Positions 26,901 to 38,734 of a stretch of DNA of 64,000 nucleotides are shown here, piece after piece. The DNA comes from Alopecurus myosuroides (Eukaryota > Streptophyta > Magnoliopsida > Poales > Poaceae): assembly GCA_028641055.1 (NCBI GenBank), contig CM054062.1, positions 134,892,682 to 134,956,681 of the forward strand, in the 5' to 3' direction. Under the pieces are notes generated by a model. It was given only the letters and a program-made list of their open reading frames with translations, was not told the origin of the DNA and searched no databases. Numbering within the stretch: the first letter of the stretch is position 1; each line of letters opens with the position of its first letter. A program made the position numbers and the translations under genes.

Positions 26901-28400
26901 GCCAGCGTGGCGCTGTGCGCGCTTGCGTGGCCACCAGGGTCACTGCCTGGTGGACCCTGCATGTCAGCCACGGAAGGAAAAAAGTGTGGATTTTATTCGA
27001 GCCGCGAGGGATCGAACCCTGCACCTGCGGGCGCGCGCACTGCAGTGCTACCACTGCGCTGGATTCAGTTTCGTTGTCAGGGTTAGCGACGCGGACAGGT
27101 TAACGTTCAGATCTAAGTGTTAACTGAACTTTTACGCGCGCAAGCACTGAACCTGACAGAGATCGAACACACCGGCGGCGATCACCGTTGCGAAGCGACG
27201 CCGTGATGCGATCTAGTGATGCAGTGAACGTGCAGATGCGTGCAAGGATGCTTGTGCAGATGCGTGCACGGTGCAACAGAGAGGGAAGGGAACGGATGCC
27301 GCGGTGGCTCACCGGGAGATGGTCGGGGTTGCAGTACTCGGGGCAGAACGGCGGCGACGTGGACGGCGGCGCGTATCCAGGGGCTCTCCGGGGTGGCTCG
27401 GGTGTCTAATCGGAAGAGAGGGTAGCGGTGGTTTGGTTCCAGGGTCTAGGTAGGGTGCTGGACCTCCATGGCGACGGCGGCATGGACGGATTCAGAGGGA
27501 AAAACTCTGGTGGTTGCAGCGGCGAGGGGAAACGGTGGCAGAGGGGTGGAATTGGCGGCGGAGGCGAGGGAACAGGGACCTAGGGGGGCTAGGGTTGGCG
27601 GCGCTGCGGATAGGCTGCCGTACACGGGGGAGATGCTCGAAATAGAACAGGAAAAAAAAACGAAGCGTTTTTCTGCGTTAAGTGGCGGGCTGGGCTGCGC
27701 GCGGAAGGAAGACGAGGTGGGCTGGGCGCAGCCCACTCCCTTTGGCGCCAAAATCGTTTTAAATTTGTTATTTCTCCTCTTCTTTTTTTTTGCTGAATTT
27801 GGATTTGGAAGAAAATGATGGGTTTTAGGTTAGTAAAAAATTTGGAAAAATTAGGGGGAGTTCCTTAGGCCATTTGCAAACAGGTGTTAACTTTTATTTT
27901 CAAAAAGTTTGAAATTTGTTTGCTGTTTGAATTTAAATCAAATTTGGGTGAAACTTTAATATTAAATGATCATTAATAAAAACCAACTTTTAAATAGGGT
28001 AACCCCTATGTTAATTATAACCCATTGATTAAATTTGTTTTATAATTTGCATGAATTCAAATTGGTTGCTGTTTGATGCTTGATTTGAATTTTTAAATAT
28101 GATTTGGAATTTAAATGATTGATTTAAAACCATCATTTTAACAAGTGATCACTATGGAATAAAATGAAACAAATTGGTTGTTTTTATTTGTGATTTTTAT
28201 TTCAAATGTTATAACAGAGCAAGTATGAAACAATTGTTTGTAAAGAGTTTAAATTTGAATTGTGAAAACAGGGAAAACAGATGCAACAATTAAGAAACAA
28301 ATGCAAACAACATGAAAACAATATGATGACATGATGCAATACTGTAATAAACATGAAACAAACATTCTAAGGGGTGGTTTTTCATACTTCGGATGTTACA
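23974..28400 (-). mobile_element. X LTR-d (middle LTR, lacks TATA box), 4,427 bp
   Basis: It runs from TGTAAC (28,400) to GGCGACA (23,974) on the minus strand. It is the 3' LTR of the full copy to its right and is also followed by a primer site on its left, so it is shared by two internal regions. About 73 bp including the TATA box and first leader bases are deleted at about 27,605. The deletion lies between two near-identical octamers (GGCGCTGC and GGCGCTCC in LTR-e), which explains the shorter length. The tRNA-like segment is at 26,998-27,066. Confidence 0.85.
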
Positions 28401-28403
28401 AAA

Positions 28404-28415
28404 CGCCCCCCCTTG
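28404..28415 (-). other. Polypurine tract of the full X copy
   Basis: On the minus strand AAGGGGGGGCG precedes TTT and the LTR-d start. It lies 22 bases after the pol stop codon, the expected place for plus-strand priming. Confidence 0.7.
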
Positions 28416-28437
28416 AAGGAATCGCGCCCCGAGATTC

Positions 28438-31400
28438 CTACTGAGAAAGGAAAAGGTCTGGATACTTCTTGCGAAGATCCTCTTCGGTCTCCCACGTTGC
28501 CTCTTTATCGGAATGATGCGACCACTGCACTTTCAAGAACTTGGTGCTCTTGTTGCGAGTCTTACGCTCGGTCTCATCGAGAATACGAACAGGGTGCTCC
28601 TCATAAGATAGATCATCTTGCAGTTCAATGGAATCATGATCAACTGCACGATCTGGATCTTTGAAACACCTCTTGAGCTGTGACACGTGGAACACATCGT
28701 GCACCTTGGATAGTTTTTCTGGGAGTTCAAGACGATAGGCATTTTCTGCACGCCTTGAGAGAATGTTGAAAGGACCAATGTATCTTGGTGCAAGCTTTCC
28801 TTTCACACCAAAACGATGAGTGCCTCTGAGGGGAGTTACACGGAGATATGCTTTGTCACCAGGAGCATAGATCATATCCCTGTGCTTGCTGTCATAGTAG
28901 CTTTTCTGACGAGACTGAGCAATCTTGAGATTGTCACGAATGATACGAACTTTCTCCTTGGCTTCCTTAACAATGTCAGGGCCTAAGAGTGAACGTTCAC
29001 CAGCTCCAGACCAATTGATTGGACTCCTGCATCTGCGGCCATAGAGTGCTTCAAATGGTGCCATGCCTAGGCTTGCCTGGTAGCTGTTGTTGTAGGAGAA
29101 TTCAGCATATGGAAGGCAATCCTCCCATTTCATGCCAAAGGAGATACCACATGCTCTGAGCATATCCTCGAGAATCTGATTGACTCTTTCGACTTGCCCC
29201 TGAGACTGAGGGTGATAAGCTGTGCTGAACAGAAGTTTGGTGCCCAATGCTTCTTGAAAGCTTTTCCAGAAATGAGAAGTGAATATGCTTCCACGGTCTG
29301 AGCTTATTTCCAATGGAACACCATGAAGAGGAACAATCTTTGCTGTGTAGAGTTCTGCTAACTGGCTAGCTGAGATTGTTTCTTTGACAGCAAACAAGTG
29401 AGCTACTTTAGTGAGACGATCAATAACAACGAAGATTGCATCGTTGTCCTTCTTGGACTTTGGAAACCCAGTAACGAAGTCCATTTCAATCATGTCCCAC
29501 TTCCACTCAGGAATTTTCAGAGGTTGGAGTAGACCTGCTGTTTTCTGATGGACTGCCTTAACGCGTTGACAAACGTCGCATTCAGAAACGTATTGAGCAA
29601 TTTCACGTTTCATGCTAGGCCACCAATACAGTGTCTTAAGATCCTGGTACATCTTTGTACTTCCAGGGTGGATGGAGAGAGGAGTTTCATGAGCCTCCTT
29701 GAGAATGATATCTTTGAGACTTTGAACTTGAGGAACTGCAATGCGTCCTTCAAAGAACACAGTTCCTTTATCATCAGCTGAGAAGGACTTGAATTTCTCC
29801 TTGCCTTCTTTGATGTGTTCTACCATCTTCTTGATTTCAGCATCACGAAGCTGTTCAGAACGAATCTTGTCCTCGAGAGTTGGACTGGCTGTCAAGCTAA
29901 CAAGATATCCTTGAGGAACAAGACCAAGGTTCAGCTTCTGGAATTCTTCATGAAGTGGAGGTTGGCTTTCCATGATCATGAGATTATTGCAATATGACTT
30001 GCGACTGAGAGCATCGTCCATAACATTAGCCTTGCCTGGAGTGTAAGAAATGGTGAGATCAAAGTCTTTAATCTTTTCAATCCATCTCCTTTGCCTGAGG
30101 TTTAGATCTGGCTGAGTGAAGATGTATTTCAGACTCTTGTGATCCGAAAAGATTTCAGTTTTGTTACCCAACAAGTATTGTCTCCATTTCTTGAGGGCAA
30201 ACACAACTGCTGCAAGTTCAAGATCATGTGTGGGATAGTTTTGCTCATGTGGATTCAGCTGACGTGAAGCATAAGCCACAACTTGACGTTCTTGCATAAG
30301 AACTGCACCTAGACCTTGGAGAGATGCATCGCAGAATATCTGGAAAGGTTTGGTAGTATCTGGGCCAACCAGAACTGGGGTGGAAGTGAGTTTAGTCTTC
30401 AGGAGATTGAAACTCTCATCACATTGTGGAGTCCAAACGAACTTCTTGTCCTTCTTTGTGAGATCAGTGAGAGGTTTAGCAATCTTGGAGAAGTTTTGGA
30501 CGAAACGACGGCAATAGCTAGCCAAGCCAAGAAAGCTTCGAACTTGTTTTACCGTCTTAGGAGGTTTCCAATCAACAATTGCCTTAACCTTTTCCGGGTC
30601 AATGGCTATGCCCTTGGCAGAGATGATATGACCAAGGTAAGCAACTTCTGGAATCCAGAACTCACATTTGGAGAACTTGGCATATAGACGATGCTCGCGA
30701 AGTTTCATGAGAGTGAGACGAAGATGTTCTCCATGCTCTTCCTCGGATTTTGAGTAGACAAGGATATCATCAAGATATACCACAACGAACTTGTCGAGGT
30801 ATTCATGGAAGATAGAATTCATGAGTCTTGAGAATGTCGCCGGTGCATTGGTGAGACCAAAGGACATGACGGTGTATTCATATAGACCGTACCGAGTGGT
30901 GAAAGTTGTTTTTGGAATATCTTCCTTTCTGATCTTTATTTGATGGTAACCCATCCTCAAGTCCAACTTTGAGAATATTGAGGCTCCAGCAAGTTGGTCA
31001 AAAAGATCATCGATACGAGGAATTGGATACTTGTTTTTGATGGTTTTCTCGTTGAGAGGACGATAGTCAAACACGAGTCTTTTTGTTTGATCCTTCTTGG
31101 CAACAAACAGAGTTGGGCAGCCCCAAGCGGAAGAACTAGGTTGAATGTAACCTTTCTCCATGTACATATCGATTTGCTCCTTCAACAATTTCAGTTCAGG
31201 AGGAGCTATCTTGTATGGATGCTTAGAGATTGGAGCAGTACCTGGTTCAAGCTCGATCACGAACTCAACTGCTCTGTCCGGAGGCATCCCTGGCAACTCT
31301 TCTAGAAAGACGTCAGGGAACTCACAAACCACCGGAACATTTTCAATTGCAGGAAGGGATTTTGCATCTAGGTTGAACAGCTGAACAGAACTTGATTCAC

Positions 31401-31888
31401 TTGGAGAATAGACTATCTGGCTAGACGGGTGGAACAGAGTTATTGACTTCTTAGCACAATCAATCGTAGCTTTATTGGCCTTCAACCAATCCATGCCAAG
31501 GATGACATCAATGTCAGAATTGCCAAGCAGAATGAGGGAAGCAAGGAATATGTGGCCTCCAATTAGAATCTGATTCTCATGACTGATCTTGGAAGTTTGC
31601 ATAGTTGCTCCAGGGGAGTTTACTACTAGCGGGGAACCCAAACCAACAAAAGGTAGTTTAACTGCTGTTGCAAAGATCTTTGACACGAAAGAATGCGATG
31701 CTCCGGTATCAAACAACACTTTAGCTGGGTTAGAGTTTACGGGGAATGTACCGAGAACGACGTCAGCAGCTTCCTCAGCTTTGTCGGCCTTGATATGATT
31801 CACCCTCGCGGTCCTCCCGACAGGCCTCTTGTTGGAGTTGAAGGCTTTAGCCGGGGGAGCACGAACCATTGCCTGGTTGGTGTTGGGG
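28438..31888 (-). pseudogene. X pol: protease, RT, RNase H, integrase, chromodomain (full copy)
   Basis: About 1,150 codons of pol are open from the C run at about 31,888 to the stop at 28,438. Domains in order: retropepsin ([10 protein letters not shown], about 31,710), RT (catalytic YLDD about 30,767-30,778), Ty3-type RNase H (FCDAS, DHKSL), integrase zinc finger (about 29,560-29,680), DDE core (DFVTGFP, SDRGSIF, QVERVNQ) and the chromodomain-like C-terminus. This would process the polyprotein, copy the RNA and insert the DNA. Compared with the inverted copy it keeps the 22 bp between protease and RT. One substitution changes the usual MADALSRK after RNase H to MDDALSRK, and WWPGMK reads WWPSMK. 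Gag is in another frame because of one extra C at about 31,886-31,890, so gag-pol is broken. Confidence 0.88.
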
Positions 31889-32830
31889 GCGAGGAGGTGG
31901 TGGAGGTAGCTGCCTCTGAGTGCACTTATCAGCATAGTGCCCTGTCTGCTTGCATTTGTAGCAAGTGACGACACGAGGTGCATCTGGCCTTGGCTGCCCC
32001 ATTGAGAACCTCTGAGCCTGCATCTGAGCTGGGTTGGGTGGGCGGGAAGCGAAGCCTTGAGAAGCTTGGGCATATGGAGCCCTAGTGACAGCACCATTTG
32101 GCACCCAGATGCGGCGCTTTTGCGGAGGGGTGGTCATGTTGGAGGAGGAACCACCCTCACGCGAGTGCTTGCGCGACTCTTCGAACGCCTTGCGCCCATT
32201 CTCCTCATTGAGCGCGGTGTTCACGAGCTCCTCGAAGTCCTTGCACTTGATGTTGGTGAGAGCGTACTTTAGTTCCGGGTTAAAACCTCGGCGGAACCTT
32301 GCCATCTTCTTAGCCTCAGTGGACACCTCATCACCAGCATAACGAGCGAGGCGATTGAACTCATTCTGGTAGCCAATGACGTCCAGCTTGCCCTGCTTAA
32401 GAGAGTAGAACTCTTCACGCATCCTTTCCATGAGACCATCTGGGATGTGGTGCTTCAGGAAGGCATCCTTGAAACAACCCCAGGTGATAGGGTATCCAGC
32501 TCTCATGGTCTGGTAGTTCTCCCACCATGTAGCTGCCTGACCCTTCAGTAGGTAGGTGGCATACTTGACTTTATCCTCCTCAACAACGTGAGCAATGTCC
32601 AGAGCCCTGGCCATCTCCCTGATCCAGTCATCAGCATCCAGAGGCTCACGTGTTGCCACGAAAGCTCTCGGACCCATACTTAGGAACTCCTTGATGCTGA
32701 CCCGTGGAGCATTCTGGTTGTTGTGCTGGTTAGCCTGGATCTGGGCCATCTGAGCCACGACCTGAGTCATCTGAGTCAACAGCTCCGTGAGCGGAGGTGG
32801 TTCAGGCGGGTTGCTCCTTGTTGGCGGCAT
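31847..32830 (-). pseudogene. X gag (capsid/nucleocapsid), frameshifted at its end
   Basis: It starts at an ATG (32,830) with MPPTRSNPPEPPP. A capsid domain follows (DADDWIREMARAL, TWWENYQ, FKDAFLKHHIP, then the MERMREEF to [10 protein letters not shown] segment). Next come a basic linker ([10 protein letters not shown]) and one CCHC zinc knuckle ([14 protein letters not shown], about 31,915-31,956). The proline run then slips into a wrong frame and stops at 31,847, because the C run has five Cs where the inverted copy (7,943) has four. In the inverted copy gag and protease are one frame, so the normal product was probably a single gag-pol polyprotein. A programmed slip at the C run is conceivable but less likely than mutation. 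Confidence 0.85.
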
Positions 32831-33039
32831 CCTGAATAGACATGCATTTTAGCACAACAATAGAAAAGGATAGACTTGGTAACCGAAAGAGAGATTATTC
32901 CGACGCATGAATAGATAACCAACAGGTACATCATCACATGTTCAAATACATCAGAGTATCCAACACACCATTACATGGTTCGAAAGCCAAGGATAACTAA
33001 ACATAGCTATGAATGGATACATCGGTACTCCCATGCTCA
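32831..33039 (-). other. Spacer between accessory ORF and gag
   Basis: About 209 bases between the accessory ORF stop and the gag ATG. No gene, repeat or clear internal promoter is visible. Confidence 0.5.
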
Positions 33040-33855
33040 TCACGCAGGACGGCGGTGAGTAGTACGACGAGAGATACGGTGAGGAGGAATCCCACGGAAG
33101 TAGGTAGAACGACGATCCACGTAGATCGGGACTGCTCTGAGAGCGACTCTCGGTGTGGTGAAGTAGAAAGCGTCGTCTCCCTGTGCTCCAAAGCGTGGAA
33201 TCCCAGTGTAACCAGCTCCGAGGTTGAGGAGTGGACCTCTGATCGGCTCGTAACCTCCAGCATCTGGCAAACTACGTCCAACTGTCTGATGGAAACGTGC
33301 AAAGCGCTCATCTCCAACAAAGTCTGTGGTGTACGTAGCCAGACGAGTCAAAGCAAGGTAGAGCTGCTCCCTGACTAAGGCCAACTCCTGAGAAAGTGTG
33401 GTGGCAACAGCGTCACTGTGCCTCACAAACTGAGCGGTGGTGTGCAGCCTGGTGTTATCATGCTCGTAGACATCCAGGTTGTCGTAGAGGGTGAAGTGAG
33501 CTCCCGCTGAGGTGATGTAACCACGGGGGATGTGGCGATAGATAGAATCGTCAAACCCCCAGTAGTCAGCACGGAGGACGGTGAGACTCACGTAAGCTGC
33601 CTGCTGCACGGCCATATCCACTGTGGAACCTACTGCCTCGTAGCGGTGGACAACGCTCATGCCATCATCTGACAGAATGTAGACGATAGCCTGGTAGTAG
33701 GTCTGGTCAAACTCTCGATGCTGCTCGTAGAACTGGTACTCTGGTGCCCAATGGAACCCCAGATAAGTGACCATGTCTCTCAGCATCTCCGGATAACCGG
33801 CAGTGCTCTCGCAACGAGTCATCCGAACCACCTGCGGGAAGAACCTGAGATCCAT
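33040..33855 (-). CDS. Accessory ORF upstream of gag, unknown function
   Basis: The first in-frame ATG (33,855) gives 271 residues; the open frame extends upstream without a further ATG. The ATG directly follows an acceptor-like CATCTGCAG, so it could be the first codon of a spliced subgenomic message. The protein starts MDLRFFPQVVRM, is rich in Tyr, His and Arg, has no membrane segment or signal peptide, and ends very basic (HRISRRTTHRRPA). I recognise no domain. It lies between primer site and gag, where extra ORFs occur in some plant retrotransposons. Length and uninterrupted frame suggest it was translated until recently. The inverted copy lacks this region, so no second copy in the window can test conservation. 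Confidence 0.6.
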   Translation of the reverse strand: MDLRFFPQVVRMTRCESTAGYPEMLRDMVTYLGFHWAPEYQFYEQHREFDQTYYQAIVYILSDDGMSVVHRYEAVGSTVDMAVQQAAYVSLTVLRADYWGFDDSIYRHIPRGYITSAGAHFTLYDNLDVYEHDNTRLHTTAQFVRHSDAVATTLSQELALVREQLYLALTRLATYTTDFVGDERFARFHQTVGRSLPDAGGYEPIRGPLLNLGAGYTGIPRFGAQGDDAFYFTTPRVALRAVPIYVDRRSTYFRGIPPHRISRRTTHRRPA

Positions 33856-34214
33856 CTGCAGATGATCGGGGAAGTTTTGATTAGACGCCGGTAGAGAACT
33901 GAAGTGGAAAGCAACAACAAGGTTCAACGGACGAAAAAGATGTTGAGAAGAACAGGATATCGAAGCAACAACGGGAAACACGAGACCAAAAATCCTGAGG
34001 TACTACGGAGAACCCAAAACAAGTGAAATCCTAACTTGAAAGTTTAGGTGATAACAGAAAACAACGTTGCACTTCCTACCAGAAAAGGGTGGGTGGGTGG
34101 GGAAAGAAGAAAAATGGCAGAATTCCTACTCTCACGTTTCATTTTTCCTATATAGCTACAAAAATAGTTTCTAGACTCAACTGCGACCAGTAAAAGGGAT
34201 CCTACAGGCAGACA
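33856..34214 (-). other. 5' leader of the full X copy
   Basis: Untranslated stretch between primer site and accessory ORF. It holds purine- and pyrimidine-rich tracts (for example the GGGTGGGTGGGG region at about 34,088-34,100, plus-strand reading) and possible packaging or splice signals, but no gene that I can support. Confidence 0.5.
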
Positions 34215-34227
34215 GGCTCTGATACCA
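34215..34227 (-). other. Primer binding site (tRNA-iMet) of the full X copy
   Basis: TGGTATCAGAGCC on the minus strand, two bases (AA) after LTR-e, complementary to the 3' end of plant initiator tRNA-Met. It sets the element's orientation: LTR-e is the 5' LTR. Confidence 0.88.
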
Positions 34228-34229
34228 TT

Positions 34230-37200
34230 TGTCGCCCCCGGACTTCTAGAGGATACTCACCGTACGAACTGAACAGTATTTTGATTGGATTACGGGGCTT
34301 ACCGGCACCCGCATCTCTTACGAGTAGGCCAACACTTATGTGTGACAACCAATCTTTACTATTCACCGTCGATGTAAACTATCCCGTAGAAATCAGGACA
34401 CTACCATTGACGTACTTCATAACATACACACATGGTACGTCAACTGCTTTGAACAAGATGATAACATAACATATCCCTAAGACACAAAAGATAGAAACAA
34501 GTTGCAACTGGCCCTCACTAGGGCAGAGAATAGCAAATACAATCATCCAGAGGACACATGTCCCAACATAACATCATTACAACTCAGCGGAAGCATTCAA
34601 GGGGTCTGAGTACAGACAAATCCAAATAGGCTTAAGAAGCCGGGAATGAAAAGAAAACGGAGCCCATCCACGATGTCTCGGATCCTGCCCGGGTCCGCTA
34701 ACTACTCGTCAGCAGCCTCGTCAAACTCCACGTAGTAGCCGTCACGGGGATCCTCGTAAGCGTAGTCTGCGGAAACCACAGCCCCAAAGAGGTCAGTACA
34801 TAGACGTACTGGCAAGCAAGACTCACAGTTCACCAAAGTGTAGCCCGTCAACACCAAGCCCAGATGCCTTGGGATCAACGGAAGAAATGGATATAAAAGA
34901 TGCTGCAACTGGCTGCACTAACCAACTACAGAACAAACTACAACTTACGGTCTATCAGAAAGAGATAAGATAGCGTATCGTAACCAACTATAGCTAACCA
35001 CCAAACAAACCCATCCTGGACCTCGCCCCTTATCCAAAGAAGCAATCCGAGGATAACTCACACCGTTGGATTACTGATGGATCAAATGGTTGTGTCAATA
35101 AGCCTATTACTAGTCCAGTTATCATTAGTTAGGTGTAAGTTGTTCTGAGTACTTGTTAGCCAGTACTTTCACCAAGTCAACCATAACCGCGGAAAACACG
35201 GCTTCTCGAGAAGATTTATCCCTGCAGGGGTGCACCAATTTGGCCGTACACGTAAGAATAACCCGCCAGATGGGAAGGCCTTTCCCACCAAGCGGGGCAC
35301 TCAACACAACTCAACTCTTCTTCGCATCAAGCCCAAAGCACCACGTGCTGTGCGTGCGCGGCTAATCGAGCCCCACGAAGAAAAGGGGACCCTCATAGCA
35401 CTGGAAGACCACGCCGCCCTAAATGCCGACTACAAAAGTTCCCCCCTGGCCTCGGGTTCGTACCTGCATATGCGTGCATCAAATGGAAAGCCCGAACTAA
35501 GTGTGGTGATTTGGACGAGATGCGAATCGAATCAAATTGAGGGGGGCGCCCATACACGCTTCCCACATGCGGATAGTGCGCTCATCATGGATCAGTAGAC
35601 AAGACCCTTTTCCTATTAGGGTCGACACTAGCAGGCCTCAAAACCACGCCGGGCCTCCTGCCGGTGCCTTATCAGCAAATTATTATTACCTCAAAATTAA
35701 CAGGTTGTTGTTTAACATCGAGCCCCAGAATATAATGGAATATGATAACAGAAAGTAACTGATGACAGACTCGAGCAAAACAACCCTAAGCATGCTAGTA
35801 AGACACGGGCCCAAGCAACGGGGTTTTAGGACTGGAGGTGAGGCAATATCAGGGTTCAGGGTATCATGTGATGGGTTCGTAACAGAAGCAACGATACATA
35901 GGGCTAGCAAATATAGACAACGGAAAGTATCGGTAACCAATGTTGAAAGGAACACAATGGTTCATGTGAGTGATAACTTGCCTGCAAACTCAGCAGCCGG
36001 GTACTGAGCTAGATCCTCAGAAGGGGTGTCGTAAAGATCGTCGGTCTCAACGTCGTCGTCTATCCGAGAAGAAGCAAACAAACAATACAGGAAAATAAAC
36101 AATCAATATCATGGCATAGTGCACAATCATAGGATGATGCATGTCAAGTTAATAGATGCATCAAAATAAACTAGTTGACATGGTAACACAATTTAAATGG
36201 ACACATATACAATTTTGAGTTGCATATGAAAAGCCCAAGGATTTTGGTTTAAACAGTTGTTTTCTAATTAACCAACAGGTGAAAGTGGTTTAGCATGATG
36301 CATGGATGAGGAAAACAACAAAATAACATCAATAGAACCAAATGGAAATGAGGTTTAGCAATTTAGAATTTTATTTATTAAGTTAAGGAATTTTTTGGTT
36401 CCTTAAAGGTGACACACATGTATTTGTTGTTTTCACCAAGGTAATTTGTGCAAAATAAATAACAAAATTCATATTTAAAAATATCATGAAATTTTGGGTG
36501 GATTACATGTTTCAAATATTGAAAAAGGAATTTGTATGAATTTATTATGACTTAAACAAAATTAAACAAGTTTTAAATGAATTTAAAACAAGCATGAATT
36601 TTATTTGAATTTTATTTGCTCAAAACATAATTTCAAATTCACATTTGAAAAGGTTATACTTTGGTGGTTTGAAAACATATTTTGCATGTTCAAGAATAAT
36701 TTAATTGAGCAAGTTATGATTTTAGCAATTTTAAATGGTTTAAATAAGATTTAAATTATTTAAGCAATTTAAATTATTCAAACCATGAAACAAAATTTAT
36801 ATTTGAATAGGTTAGGTGAAATAGCATTGAAAACATATTTTATTTGCATGATTTGGATTTATTATGATTTAGTTATGGAATTTAGAAAATTGCATTTGAA
36901 TTATTTGAATTTGAAATTTAAATGCATTTGGAAATTTCAAAACAGAACACAAATGGATTATTTGGATAGACAATTTAATTTAGAACAATAAACATATTCT
37001 ACTTTTGTTATTTAGAGTTATAGATTAAAAGTTATTAACAAATTAAAATTGAGGACCAAACTGTAATTAAAAAGGTTCTATTTTGAAACAACAACGTGTT
37101 TAAACATTTGTTACAGCGCTACCAGCTAGCCACAGCCACTGCAGGGTGGGCCACGGGCCAGCGTGGCGCTGTGCGCGCTTGCGTGGCCACCAGGGTCACT

Positions 37201-38729
37201 GCCTGGTGGACCCTGCATGTCAGCCACGGAAGGAAAAAAGTGTGGATTTTATTCGAGCCGCGAGGGATCGAACCCTGCACCTGCGGGCGCGCGCACTGCA
37301 GTGCTACCACTGCGCTGGATTCAGTTTCGTTGTCAGGGTTAGCGACGCGGACAGGTTAACGTTCAGATCTAAGTGTTAACTGAACTTTTACGCGCGCAAG
37401 CACTGAACCTGACAGAGATCGAACACACCGGCGGCGATCACCGTTGCGAAGCGACGCCGTGATGCGATCTAGTGATGCAGTGAACGTGCAGATGCGTGCA
37501 AGGATGCTTGTGCAGATGCGTGCACGGTGCAACAGAGAGGGAAGGGAACGGATGCCGCGGTGGCTCACCGGGAGATGGTCGGGGTTGCAGTACTCGGGGC
37601 AGAACGGCGGCGACGTGGACGGCGGCGCGTATCTAGGGGCTCTCCGGGGTGGCTCGGGTGTCTAATCGGAAGAGAGGGTAGCGGTGGTTTGGTTCCAGGG
37701 TCTAGGTAGGGTGCTGGACCTCCATGGCGACGGCGGCGTGGACGGATTCAGAGGGAAAAACTCTGGTGGTTGCAGCGGCGAGGGGAAACGGTGGCAGAGG
37801 GGTGGAATTGGCGGCGGAGGCGAGGGAACAGGGACCTAGGGGGGCTAGGGTTGGCGGCGCTGCCCTAGGGCTAGTTATATAGGGGCGCACGGGGCTGGAT
37901 CACCGTTGGAGCTCGCCGATGCCGCCGTGGCGCTCCGGATAGGCTGCCGTACACGGGGGAGATGCTCGAAATAGAACAGGAAAAAAAACGAAGCGTTTTT
38001 CTGCGTTAAGTGGCGGGCTGGGCTGCGCGCGGAAGGAAGACGAGGTGGGCTGGGCGCAGCCCACTCCCTTTGGCGCCAAAATCGTTTTAAATTTGTTATT
38101 TCTCCGCTTCTTTTTTTTTGCTGAATTAGGATTTGGAAGAAAATGATGGGTTTTAGGTTAGTAAAAAATTTGGAAAAATTAGGGGGAGTTCCTTAGGCCA
38201 TTTGCAAACAGGTGTTAACTTTTATTTTCAAAAAGTTTGAAATTTGTTTGCTGTTTGAATTTAAATCAAATTTGGGTGAAATTTTAATATTAAATGATCA
38301 TTAATAAAAACCAACTTTTAAATAGGGTAACCCCTATGTTAATTATAACCCATTGATTAAATTTGTTTTATAATTTGCATGAATTCAAATTGGTTGCTGT
38401 TTGATGCTTGATTTGAATTTTTAAATATGATTTGGAATTTAAATGATTGATTTAAAACCATCATTTTAACAAGTGATCACTATGGAATAAAATGAAACAA
38501 ATTGGTTGTTTTTATTTGTGATTTTTATTTCAAATGTTGTAACAGAGCAAGTATGAAACAATTGTTTGTAAAGAGTTTAAATTTGAATTGTGAAAACAGG
38601 GAAAAATAGATGCAACAATTAAGAAACAAATGCAAACAACATGAAAACAATATGATGACATGATGCAATACTGTAATAAACATGAAACAAACATTCTAAG
38701 GGGTGGTTTTTCATACTTGGGATGTTACA
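34230..38729 (-). mobile_element. X LTR-e (5' LTR of the full copy), 4,500 bp
   Basis: It runs from TGTAACATCCC (38,729) to GGGGGCGACA (34,230) on the minus strand, with TATA at 37,874-37,882 and the tRNA-like segment at 37,254-37,322. Mini-gene exons lie at 37,725-37,569 (with TAG at codon 8), 36,059-35,982 and 34,766-34,702. Only a few private differences from the other copies are visible. It is followed on the right by the target repeat ATAGG. Confidence 0.88.
37874..37882 (-). promoter_or_regulatory. TATA box of LTR-e
   Basis: CTATATAAC on the minus strand. This would drive the genomic RNA of the full X copy: transcript through the rest of LTR-e, primer site, accessory ORF, gag and pol. 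Confidence 0.6.
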
Positions 38730-38734
38730 ATAGG
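38730..38734. repeat. Target site duplication ATAGG, right copy
   Basis: Identical to 492-496 and directly outside the LTR-e terminus. Confidence 0.75.

Noticed and set aside
27446..27751. A 101-residue minus-strand ORF in LTR-d
   Set aside because: Created by the TATA-region deletion that fuses two untranslated segments.
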